Positions 24,801-36,800 of a stretch of DNA of 64,000 nt are shown here, in pieces. A program made the translations under genes and the position numbers. Position 1 is the first letter of the stretch. Each line of letters opens with the position of its first letter. Below the pieces are notes generated by a model. That model worked only from the letters and a program-made list of their open reading frames with translations, ran no database searches and had not been told where the DNA came from. The DNA lies in NCBI GenBank assembly GCA_018806915.1, contig JAGKQI010000031.1, positions 1,411,053-1,475,052 of the forward strand, given 5' to 3'. The DNA comes from Phytophthora colocasiae (lineage: Eukaryota; Oomycota; Peronosporomycetes; Peronosporales; Peronosporaceae).

Positions 24801-27800
24801 GGAAGCCGATGAAGCGGTCGACGGCACCGTGGCAGCAGGCGCGTCAGTGGCGTCATCCGTCGTGGTCGTCGTGGTCGAGGCGGGAGCGTCCGTGGTGGCG
24901 TCTGTGGCGACGGTCGCATCGGGGGTTAGTACGTCAGTGGCCGGAGCGTCGGTGGCCGGAGTGTCGGTGGCCGGAGCGTCGGTAGCAGCAGAGGCGCTGG
25001 ACGTGGAAGCCGATGAAGCGGTCGACGGCACCGTGGCAGCAGGCGCGGCAGTGGCGTCATCCGTCGTGGTCGTCGTGGTCGAGGCGGGAGCGTCCGTGGT
25101 GGCGTCTGTGGCGACGGTCGCATCGGGGGTTAGTACGTCAGTGGCCGGAGCGTCGGTGGCCGGAGTGTCGGTGGCCGGAGCGTCGGTAGCAGCAGAGGCG
25201 CTGGACGTGGAAGCCGATGAAGCGGTCGACGGCACCGTGGCAGCAGGCGCGGCAGTGGCGTCATCCGTCGTGGTCGTCGTGGTCGAGGCGGGAGCGTCCG
25301 TGGTGGCGTCTGTGGCGACGGTCGCATCGGGGGTTAGTACGTCAGTGGCCGGAGCGTCGGTGGCCGGGTGTCGGTGGCCGGAGCGTCCGTAGCAGCAGAG
25401 GCGCTGGACGTGGAAGCCGATGAAGCGGTCGATGGCACCGTGGCAGCAGGCGCGTCAGTGGCGTCATCCGTCGTGGTCGTCGTGGTCGAGGCGGGAGCGT
25501 CCGTGGTGGCATCTGTGGCGACGGTCGCGTCGGTGGCCGGAGTGTCGGTGGCCGGAGCGTCGGTAGCAGCAGAGGCGCTGGACGTGGAAGCCGATGAAGC
25601 GGTCGACGGCACCGTGGCAGCAGGCGCGTCAGTGGCGTCATCCGTCGTGGTCGTCGTGGTCGAGGCGGGAGCGTCCGTGGTGGCATCTGTGGCGACGGTC
25701 GCGTCGGTGGCCGGAGCGTCGGTGGCCGGAGCGTCGGTAGCAGCAGAGGCGCTGGACGTGGAAGCCGATGAAGCGGTCGACGGCACCGTGGCAGCAGGCG
25801 CGTCAGTGGCGTCATCCGTCGTGGTCGTCGTGGTCGAGGCGGGAGCGTCCGTGGTGGCGTCTGTGGCGACGTTCGCAACGTCAGGGGCCGGAGCGTCGGT
25901 GGCCGGAGTGTCGGTGGCCGGAGCGTCGGTAGCAGCAGAGGCGCTGGACGTGGAAGCCGATGAAGCGGTCGACGGCACCGTGGCAGCAGGCGCGGCAGTG
26001 GCGTCATCCGTCGTGGTCGTCGTGGTCGAGGCGGGAGCGTCCGTGGTGGCGTCTGTGGCGACGGTCGCATCGGGGGTTAGTACGTCAGTGGCCGGAGCGT
26101 CGGTGGCCGGAGTGTCGGTGGCCGGAGCGTCGGTAGCAGCAGAGGCGCTGGACGTGGAAGCCGATGAAGCGGTCGACGGCACCGTGGCAGCAGGCGCGTC
26201 AGTGGCGGCATCCGTCGTGGTCGTCGTGGTGGAGGCGGGAGCGTCCGTGGTGGCGTCTGTGGCGACGGTCGCATCGGGGGTTAGTACGTCAGTGGCCGAA
26301 GCGTCGGTGGCCGGAGTGTCGGTGGCCGGAGCGTCGGTAGCAGCAGAGGCGCTGGACGTGGAAGCCGATGAAGCGGTCGACGGCACCGTGGCAGCAGGCG
26401 CGTCAGTGGCGGCATCCGTCGTGGTCGTCGTGGTGGAGGCGGAGCGTCCGTGGTGGCGTCTGTGGCGACGGTCGCATCGGGGTTAGTACGTCAGTGGCCG
26501 GAAGCGTCGGTGGCCGGAGTGTCGGTGGCCGGAGCGTCCGTAGCAGCAGAGGCGCTGGACGTGGAAGCCGATGAAGCGGTCGACGGCACCGGGGCAGCAG
26601 GCGCGACGGATGAGAACACCGGAGGGGTCGTCGTGGGCGAGGCGGGAGCGTCCGTGGTGGCGTCGGTGGCGACGGTCGCATCGGGGTTAGTACGTCAGCG
26701 GCCGCAGCGTCGGTGGCCGGAGCGTCGGTGGCCGGAGCGTCCGCAGCCGCAGAGGCGCTGGCAGTGGAAGCCGATGAAGCGGTCGACGGCACCGTGGCAG
26801 CAGGCGCGTCAGTGGCGTCATCCGTCGTGGTCGTCGTGGTCGAGGCGGGAGCGTCCGTGGTGGCGTCTGTGGCGACGGTCGCATCGGGGTTAGTACGTCA
26901 GTGGCCGGAGCGTCGGTGGCCGGAGTGTCGGTGGCCGGAGCGTCCGTAGCAGCAGAGGCGCTGGACGTGGAAGCCGATGAAGCGGTCGAGGGCCCCGGGG
27001 CGGCCGGCGCGTCCGTGGCGGCATCCGTCGTGGTCGTCGTGGTCGAGGCGGGAGCGTCCGTGGTGGCATCTGTGGCGACGGTCGCATCGGGGTTAGTACG
27101 TCAGTGGCCGAAGCGTCGGTGGCCGGAGTGTCGGTGGCCGGAGTGTCGGTAGCAGCAGGCGCTGGACAGTGGCGGCATCCGTCGTGGTCGTCGTGGTCGA
27201 GGCAGGAGCGTCCGTGGTGGCGTCTGTGGCGACGGTCGCATCGGGGGTTAGTACGTCAGTGGCCGAAGCGTCGGTGGCCGGAGTGTCGGTGGCCGGAGCG
27301 TCGGTAGCAGCAGAGGCGCTGGACGTGGAAGCCGATGAAGCGGTCGACGGCACCGTGGCAGCAGGCGCGTCAGTGGCGTCATCCGTCGTGGTCGTCGTGG
27401 TCGAGGCAGGAGCGTCCGTGGTGGCGTCTGTGGCGACGGTCGCATCGGGGGTTAGTACGTCAGTGGCCGGAGCGTCGGTGGCCGGAGTGTCGGTGGCCGG
27501 AGCGTCCGTAGCAGCAGAGGCGCTGGACGTGGAAGCCGATGAAGCGGTCGACGGCACCGTGGCAGCAGGCGCGTCAGTGGCGGCATCCGTCGTGGTCGTC
27601 GTGGTCGAGGCGGGAGCGTCCGTGGTGGCGTCTGTGGCGACGGTCGCATCGGGGTTAGTACGTCAGTGGCCGAAGCGTCGGTGGCCGGAGTGTCGGTGGC
27701 CGGAGCGTCGGTAGCAGCAGAGGCGCTGGACGTGGAAGCCGATGAAGCGGTCGACGGCACCGTGGCAGCAGGCGCGTCAGTGGCGGCATCCGTCGTGGTC

Positions 27801-30800
27801 GTCGTGGTCGAGGCGGGAGCGTCCGTGGTGGCGTCTGTGGCGACGGTCGCATCGGGGGTTAGTACGTCAGTGGCCGAAGCGTCGGTGGCCGGAGTGTTGG
27901 TGGCCGGAGCGTCGGTAGCAGCAGAGGCGCTGGACGTGGAAGCCGATGAAGCGGTCGACGGCACCGTGGCAGCAGGCGCGTCAGTGGCGTCATCCGTCGT
28001 GGTCGTCGTGGTCGAGGCAGGAGCGTCCGTGGTGGCGTCTGTGGCGACGGTCGCATCGGGGGTTAGTACGTCAGTGGCCGGAGCGTCGGTGGCCGGAGTG
28101 TCGGTGGCCGGAGCGTCGGTAGCAGCAGAGGCGCTGGACGTGGAAGCCGATGAAGCGGTCGACGGCACCGTGGCAGCAGGCGCGTCAGTGGCGGCATCCG
28201 TCGTGGTCGTCGTGGTGGAGGCGGGAGCGTCCGTGGTGGCGTCTGTGGCGACGGTCGCGTCGAGGGTTAGTACGTCAGTGGCCGAAGCGTCGGTGGCCGG
28301 AGCGTCGGTGGCCGGAGCGTCGGTAGCAGCAGAGGCGCTGGACGTGGAAGCCGATGAAGCGGTCGATGGCACCGTGGCAGCAGGCGCGTCAGTGGCGTCA
28401 TCCGTCGTGGTCGTCGTGGTCGAGGCGGGAGCGTCCGTGGTGGCATCTGTGGCGACGGTCGCATCGGGGTTAGTACGTCAGTGGCCGGAGCGTCGGTGGC
28501 CGGAGTGTCGGTGGCCGGAGCGTCCGTAGCAGCAGAGGCGCTGGACGTGGAAGCCGATGAAGCGGTCGACGGCACCGTGGCAGCAGGCGCGTCAGTGGCG
28601 GCATCCGTCGTGGTCGTCGTGGTGGAGGCGGGAGCGTCCGTGGTGGCGTCTGTGGCGACGGTCGCATCGGGGGTTAGTACGTCAGTGGCCGAAGCGTCGG
28701 TGGCCGGAGTGTAGGTGGCCGGAGCGTCGGTAGCAGCAGAGGCGCTGGACGTGGAAGCCGGTGAAGCGGTCGACGGCACCGTGGCAGCAGGCGCGTCAGT
28801 GGCGTCATCCGTCGTGGTCGTCGTGGTCGAGGCGGGAGCGTCCGTGGTGGCATCTGTGGCGACGGTCGCGTCGGTGGCCGGAGTGTCGGTGGCCGGAGCG
28901 TCCGTAGCAGCAGAGGCGCTGGACGTGGAAGCCGATGAAGCGGTCGACGGCACCGTGGCAGCAGGCGCGTCAGTGGCGTCATCCGTCGTGGTCGTCGTGG
29001 TCGAGGCGGGAGCGTCCGTGGTGGCGTCTGTGGCGACGGTCGCATCGGGGGTTAGTACGTCAGTGGCCGGAGCGTCGGTGGCCGGAGTGTCGGTGGCCGG
29101 ATCGTCGGTAGCAGCAGAGGCGCTGGACGTGGAAGCCGATGAAGCGGTCGACGGCACCGTGGCAGCAGGCGCGTCAGTGGCGGCATCCGTCGTGGTCGTC
29201 GTGGTCGAGGCGGGAGCGTCCGTGGTGGCGTATGTGGCGACGGTCGCATAGGGCGGAAGTACGTCAGTGGCCGGAGCGTCGGTGGCCGGAGTGTCGGTGG
29301 CCGGAGCGTCCGTAGCAGCAGAGGCGCTGGACGTGGAAGCCGATGAAGCGGTCGATGGCACCGTGGCAGCAGGCGCGTCAGTGGCGGCATCCGTCGTGGT
29401 CGTCGTGGTCGAGGCGGGAGCGTCCGTGGTGGCGTCTGTGGCGACGGTCGCATCGGGGGAACGAACGTCAGTGGCCGAAGCGTCGGTGGCCGGAGTGTCG
29501 GTGGCCGGAGCGTCCGTAGCAGCAGAGGCGCTGGACGTGGAAGCCGATGAAGCGGTCGAAGGCACCGTGGCAGCAGGCCCGTCGGAGGCGACTAGCGTCG
29601 GGGTCGTGGTGGTGGAGGCGGGAGCGTCGGGGGTGGCGTCTGTGGCGACGGTCGCATCGGGGTTAGTACGTCAGTGGCCGAAGCGTCGGTGGCCGGAGTG
29701 TTGGTGGCCGGAGCGTCGGTAGCAGCAGAGGCGCTGGACGTGGAAGCCGATGAAGCGGTCGACGGCACCGTGGCAGCAGGCGCGTCAGTGGCGGCATCCG
29801 TCGTGGTCGTCGTGGTCGAGGCAGGAGCGTCCGTGGTGGCGTCTGTGGCGACGGTCGCATCGGGGGTTAGTACGTCAGTGGCCGAAGCGTCGGTGGCCGG
29901 AGTGTCGGTGGCCGGAGCGTCGGTAGCAGCAGAGGCGCTGGACGTGGAAGCCGATGAAGCGGTCGACGGCACCGTGGCAGCAGGCGCGTCAGTGGCGTCA
30001 TCCGTCGTGGTCGTCATGGTCGAGGCAGGAGCGTCCGTGGTGGCGTCTGTGGCGACGGTCGCATCGGGGGTTAGTACGTCAGTGGCCGGAGCGTCGGTGG
30101 CCGGAGTGTCGGTGGCCGGAGCGTCGGTAGCAGCAGAGGCGCTGGACGTGGAAGCCGATGAAGCGGTCGACGGCACCGTGGCAGCAGGCGCGTCAGTGGC
30201 GTCATCCGTCGTGGTCGTCGTGGTCGAGGCGGGAGCGTCCGTGGTGGCGTCTGTGGCGACGGTCGCATCGGGGGTTAGTACGTCAGTGGCCGGAGCGTCG
30301 GTGGCCGGAGTGTCGGTGGCCGGAGCGTCCGTAGCAGCAGAGGCGCTGGACGTGGAAGCCGATGAAGCGGTCGACGGCACCGTGGCAGCAGGCGCGTCAG
30401 TGGCGGCATCCGTCGTGGTCGTCGTGGTCGAGGCGGGAGCGTCCGTGGTGGCGTCTGTGGCGACGGTCGCATCGGGGTTAGTACGTCAGTGGCCGAAGCG
30501 TCGGTGGCCGGAGTGTTGGTGGCCGGAGCGTCGGTAGCAGCAGAGGCGCTGGACGTGGAAGCCGATGAAGCGGTCGACGGCACCGTGGCAGCAGGCGCGT
30601 CAGTGGCGGCATCCGTCGTGGTCGTCGTGGTCGAGGCGGGAGCGTCCGTGGTGGCGTCTGTGGCGACGGTCGCATCGGGGTTAGTACGTCAGTGGCCGAA
30701 GCGTCGGTGGCCGGAGTGTTGGTGGCCGGAGCGTCGGTAGCAGCAGAGGCGCTGGACGTGGAAGCCGATGAAGCGGTCGACGGCACCGTGGCAGCAGGCG

Positions 30801-33800
30801 CGTCAGTGGCGTCATCCGTCGTGGTCGTCGTGGTCGAGGCAGGAGCGTCCGTGGTGGCGTCTGTGGCGACGGTCGCATCGGGGGTTAGTACGTCAGTGGC
30901 CGAAGCGTCGGTGGCCGGAGTGTCGGTGGCCGGAGCGTCCGTAGCAGCAGAGGCGCTGGACGTGGAAGCCGATGAAGCGGTCGACGGCACCGTGGCAGCA
31001 GGCGCGTCAGTGGCGGCATCCGTCGTGGTCGACGTGGTCGAGGCGGGAGCGTCCGTGGTGGCATCTGTGGCGACGGTCGCGTCGGTGGCCGGAGTGTCGG
31101 TGGCCGGAGCGTCCGTAGCAGCAGAGGCGCTGGACGTGGAAGCCGATGAAGCGGTCGACGGCACCGTGGCAGCAGGCGCGTCAGTGGCGTCATCCGTCGT
31201 GGTCGTCGTGGTCGAGGCGGGAGCGTCCGTGGTGGCGTCTGTGGCGACGGTCGCTTCGGGGGTGTGTTCGTCTGTGGCCGGAGCGTCGGTGGCCGGAGTG
31301 TCGGTGGCCGGAGCGTCGGTAGCAGCAGAGGCGCTGGACGTGGAAGCCGATGAAGCGGTCGATGGCACCGTGGCAGCAGGCGCGTCAGTGGCGTCATCCG
31401 TCGTGGTCGTCGTGGTCGAGGCGGGAGCGTCCGTGGTGGCATCTGTGGCGACGGTCGCGTCGGTGGCCGGAGCGTCGGTGGCCGGAGCGTCGGTAGCAGC
31501 AGAGGCGCTGGACGTGGAAGCCGATGAAGCGGTCGACGGCACCGTGGCAGCAGGCGCGTCAGTGGCGTCATCCGTCGTGGTCGTCGTGGTCGAGGCGGGA
31601 GCGTCCGTGGTGGCGTCTGTGGCGACGGTCGCATCGGGGGTTAGTACGTCAGTGGCCGGAGCGTCGGTGGCCGGAGTGTCGGTGGCCGGAGCGTCGGTAG
31701 CAGCAGAGGCGCTGGACGTGGAAGCCGATGAAGCGGTCGACGGCACCGTGGCAGCAGGCGCGGCAGTGGCGTCATCCGTCGTGGTCGTCGTGGTCGAGGC
31801 GGGAGCGTCCGTGGTGGCGTCTGTGGCGACGGTCGCATCGGGGGTTAGTACGTCAGTGGCCGGAGCGTCGGTGGCCGGAGTGTCGGTGGCCGGAGCGTCC
31901 GTAGCAGCAGAGGCGCTGGACGTGGAAGCCGATGAAGCGGTCAACGGCACCGTGGCAGCAGGCGCGTCAGTGGCGTCATCCGTCGTGGTCGTCGTGGTCG
32001 AGGCGGGAGCGTCCGTGGTGGCGTCTGTGGCGACGGTCGCATCGGTGGCCGGAGCTTCGGTGGCCGGAGCGTCGGTAGCAGCAGAGGCGCTGGACGTGGA
32101 AGCCGATGAAGCGGTCGATGGCACCGTGGCAGCAGGCGCGTCAGTGGCGTCATCCGTCGTGGTCGTCGTGGTCGAGGCGGGAGCGTCCGTGGTGGCGTCT
32201 GTGGCGACGGTCGCATCGGGGTTAGTACGTCAGGGGCCGAAGCGTCGGTGGCCGGAGTGTCGGTGGCCGGAGCGTCCGTAGCAGCAGAGGCGCTGGACGT
32301 GGAAGCCGATGAAGCGGTCGACGGCACCGTGGCAGCAGGCGCGTCAGTGGCGTCATCCGTCGTGGTCGTCGTGGTCGAGGCGGGAGCGTCCGTGGTGGCG
32401 TCTGTGGCGACGGTCGCAGCGTCGGTGGCCGGAGTGTCGGTGGCCGGAGCGTCGGTAGCAGCAGAGGCGCTGGACGTGGAAGCCGATGAAGCGGTCGACG
32501 GCACCGTGGCAGCAGGCGCGTCAGTGGCGGCATCCGTCGTGGTCGTCGTGGTGGAGGCGGGAGCGTCCGTGGTGGCGTCTGTGGCGACGGTCGCATCGGG
32601 GGTTAGTACGTCAGTGGCCGGAGCGTCGGTGGCCGGAGTGTCGGTGGCCGGAGCGTCCGTAGCAGCAGAGGCGCTGGACGTGGAAGCCGATGAAGCGGTC
32701 GACGGCACCGTGGCAGCAGGCGCGTCAGTGGCGGCATCCGTCGTGGTCGTCGTGGTCGAGGCAGGAGCGTCCGTGGTGGCGTCTGTGGCGACGGTCGCAT
32801 CGGGGGTTAGTACGTCAGTGGCCGGAGCGTCGGTGGCCGGAGTGTCGGTGGCCGGATCGTCGGTAGCAGCAGAGGCGCTGGACGTGGAAGCCGATGAAGC
32901 GGTCGACGGCACCGTGGCAGCAGGCGCGTCAGTGGCGGCATCCGTCGTGGTCGTCGTGGTCGAGGCGGGAGCGTCCGTGGTGGCGTCTGTGGCGACGGTC
33001 GCATCGGGTTAGTACGTCAGTGGCCGAAGCGTCGGTGGCCGGAGTGTCGGTGGCCGGAGCGTCGGTAGCAGCAGAGGCGCTGGACGTGGAAGCCGATGAA
33101 GCGGTCGACGGCACCGTGGCAGCAGGCGCGTCAGTGGCGGCATCCGTCGTGGTCGTCGTGGTCGAGGCGGGAGCTACGGTGGGGGCGACTGTGTCGACGG
33201 TCGCATATGGGTGTAGTACGTAAGTGGCCGGAGCGTCGGTGGCCGGAGTGTCGGTGGCCGGAGCGTCCGTAGCAGCAGAGGCGCTGGACGTGGAAGCCGA
33301 TGAAGCGGTCGACGGCACCGTGGCAGCAGGCGCGTCAGTGGCGTCATCCGTCGTGGTCGTCGTGGTCGAGGCAGGAGCGTCCGTGGTGGCGTCTGTGGCG
33401 ACGGTCGCATCGGGGGTTAGTACGTCAGTGGCCGAAGCGTCGGTGGCCGGAGTGTCGGTGGCCGGAGCGTCCGTAGCAGCAGAGGCGCTGGACGTGGAAG
33501 CCGATGAAGCGGTCGACGGCACCGTGGCAGCAGGCGCGTCAGTGGCGGCATCCGTCGTTGTCGTCGTGGTGGAGGCGGGAGCGTCCGTGGTGGCGTCTGT
33601 GGCGACGGTCGCATCGGGGGTTAGTACGTCAGTGGCCGGAGCGTCGGTGGCCGGAGTGTCGGTGGCCGGATCGTCGGTAGCAGCAGAGGCGCTGGACGTG
33701 GAAGCCGATGAAGCGGTCGACGGCACCGTGGCAGCAGGCGCGTCAGTGGCGGCATCCGTCGTGGTCGTCGTGGTGGAGACGGGAGCGTCCGTGGTGGCGT

Positions 33801-36800
33801 CTGTGGCGACGGTCGCATCGGGGGTTAGTACGTCAGTGGCCGGAGCGTCGGTGGCCGGAGTGTCGGTGGCCGGAGCGTCCGTAGCAGCAGAGGCGCTGGA
33901 CGTGGAAGCCGATGAAGCGGTCGATGGCACCGTGGCAGCAGGCGCGTCAGTGGCGGCATCCGTCGTGGTCGTCGTGGTCGAGGCGGGAGCGTCCGTGGTG
34001 GCGTCTGTGGCGACGGTCGCATCGGGGGTTAGTACGTCAGTGGCCGAAGCGTCGGTGGCCGGAGTGTTGGTGGCCGGAGCGTCGGTAGCAGCAGAGGCGC
34101 TGGACGTGGAAGCCGATGAAGCGGTCGACGGCACCGTGGCAGCAGGCGCGTCAGTGGCGGCATCCGTCGTGGTCGTCGTGGTCGAGGCAGGAGCGTCCGT
34201 GGTGGCGTCTGTGGCGACGGTCGCATCGGGGTTAGTACGTCAGTGGCCGAAGCGTCGGTGGCCGGAGTGTCGGTGGCCGGAGCGTCGGTAGCAGCAGAGG
34301 CGCTGGACGTGGAAGCCGATGAAGCGGTCGACGGCACCGTGGCAGCAGGCGCGTCAGTGGCGTCATCCGTCGTGGTCGTCGTGGTCGAGGCAGGAGCGTC
34401 CGTGGTGGCGTCTGTGGCGACGGTCGCATCGGGGGTTAGTACGTCAGTGGCCGGAGCGTCGGTGGCCGGAGTGTCGGTGGCCGGAGCGTCGGTAGCAGCA
34501 GAGGCGCTGGACGTGGAAGCCGATGAAGCGGTCGACGGCACCGTGGCAGCAGGCGCGTCAGTGGCGGCATCCGTCGTGGTCGTCGTGGTCGAGGCAGGAG
34601 CGTCCGTGGTGGCGTCTGTGGCGACGGTCGCATCGGGGGTTAGTACGTCAGTGGCCGAAGCGTCGGTGGCCGGAGTGTCGGTGGCCGGAGCGTCGGTAGC
34701 AGCAGAGGCGCTGGACGTGGAAGCCGATGAAGCGGTCGACGGCACCGTGGCAGCAGGCGCGTCAGTGGCGGCATCCGTCGTGGTCGTCGTGGTCGAGGCG
34801 GGAGCGTCCGTGGTGGCGTCTGTGGCGACGGTCGCATCGGGGTTATTACGTCAGTGGCCGAAGCGTCGGTGGCCGGAGTGTTGGTGGCCGGAGCGTCGGT
34901 AGCAGCAGAGGCGCTGGACGTGGAAGCCGATGAAGCGGTCGACGGCACCGTGGCAGCAGGCGCGTCAGTGGCGGCATCCGTCGTGGTCGTCGTGGTCGAG
35001 GCGGGAGCGTCCGTGGTGGCGTCTGTGGCGACGGTCGCATCGGGGTTAGTACGTCAGTGGCCGAAGCGTCGGTGGCCGGGTGTCGGTGGCCGGAGCGTCG
35101 GTAGCAGCAGAGGCGCTGGACGTGGAAGCCGATGAAGCGGTCGACGGCACCGTGGCAGCAGGCGCGTCAGTGGCGGCATCCGTCGTGGTCGTCGTGGTCG
35201 AGGCAGGAGCGTCCGTGGTGGCGTCTGTGGCGACGTACGCATCGGGGGTTAGTACGTCAGTGGCCGAAGCGTCGGTGGCCGGAGTGTCGGTGGCCGGAGC
35301 GTCGGTAGCAGCAGAGGCGCTGGACGTGGAAGCCGATGAAGCGGTCGACGGCACCGTGGCAGCAGGCGCGTCAGTGGCGGCATCCGTCGTGGTCGTCGTG
35401 GTCGAGGCGGGAGCGTCCGTGGTGGCGTCTGTGGCGACGGTCGCATCGGGGGTTAATACGTCAGTGGCCGAAGCGTCGGTGGCCGGAGTGTTGGTGGCCG
35501 GAGCGTCGGTAGCAGCAGAGGCGCTGGACGTGGAAGCCGATGAAGCGGTCGACGGCACCGTGGCAGCAGGCGCGTCAGTGGCGGCATCCGTCGTGGTCGT
35601 CGTGGTCGAGGCAGGAGCGTCCGTGGTGGCGTCTGTGGCGACGGTCGCATCGGGGGTTAGTACGTCAGTGGCCGAAGCGTCGGTGGCCGGAGTGTCGGTG
35701 GCCGGAGCGTCGGTAGCAGCAGAGGCGCTGGACGTGGAAGCCGATGAAGCGGTCGACGGCACCGTGGCAGCAGGCGCGTCAGTGGCGTCATCCGTCGTGG
35801 TCGTCGTGGTCGAGGCAGGAGCGTCCGTGGTGGCGTCTGTGGCGACGGTCGCATCGGGGTTAGTACGTCAGTGGCCGGAGCGTCGGTGGCCGGAGTGTCG
35901 GTGGCCGGAGCGTCCGTAGCAGCAGAGGCGCTGGACGTGGAAGCCGATGAAGCGGTCGACGGCACCGTGGCAGCAGGCGCGTCAGTGGCGTCATCCGTCG
36001 TGGTCGTCGTGGTCGAGGCAGGAGCGTCCGTGGTGGCGTCTGTGGCGACGGTCGCATCGGGGGTTAGTACGTCAGTGGCCGAAGCGTCGGTGGCCGGAGT
36101 GTTGGTGGCCGGAGCGTCCGTAGCAGCAGAGGCGCTGGACGTGGAAGCCGATGAAGCGGTCGACGGCACCGTGGCAGCAGGCGCGTCAGTGGCGGCATCC
36201 GTCGTGGTCGTCGTGGTCGAGGCGGGAGCGTCCGTGGTGGCGTCTGTGGCGACGGTCGCATCGGGGGTTAGTACGTCAGTGGCCGAAGCGTCGGTGGCCG
36301 GAGTGTTGGTGGCCGGAGCGTCGGTAGCAGCAGAGGCGCTGGACGTGGAAGCCGATGAAGCGGTCGACGGCACCGTGGCAGCAGGCGCGTCAGTGGCGTC
36401 ATCCGTCGTGGTCGTCGTGGTGGAGGCGGGAGCGTCCGTGGTGGCGTCTGTGGCGACGGTCGCATCGGGGGTTAGTACGTCAGTGGCCGGAGCGTCGGTG
36501 GCCGGAGTGTCGGTGGCCGGAGCGTCCGTAGCAGCAGAGGCGCTGGACGTGGAAGCCGATGAAGCGGTCGACGGCACCGTGGCAGCAGGCGCGTCAGTGG
36601 CGGCATCCGTCGTGGTCGTCGTGGTCGAGGCGGGAGCGTCCGTGGTGGCGTCTGTGGCGACGGTCGCATCGGGGGTTAGTACGTCAGTGGCCGAAGCGTC
36701 GGTGGCCGGAGTGTTGGTGGCCGGAGCGTCGGTAGCAGCAGAGGCGCTGGACGTGGAAGCCGATGAAGCGGTCGACGGCACCGTGGCAGCAGGCGCGTCA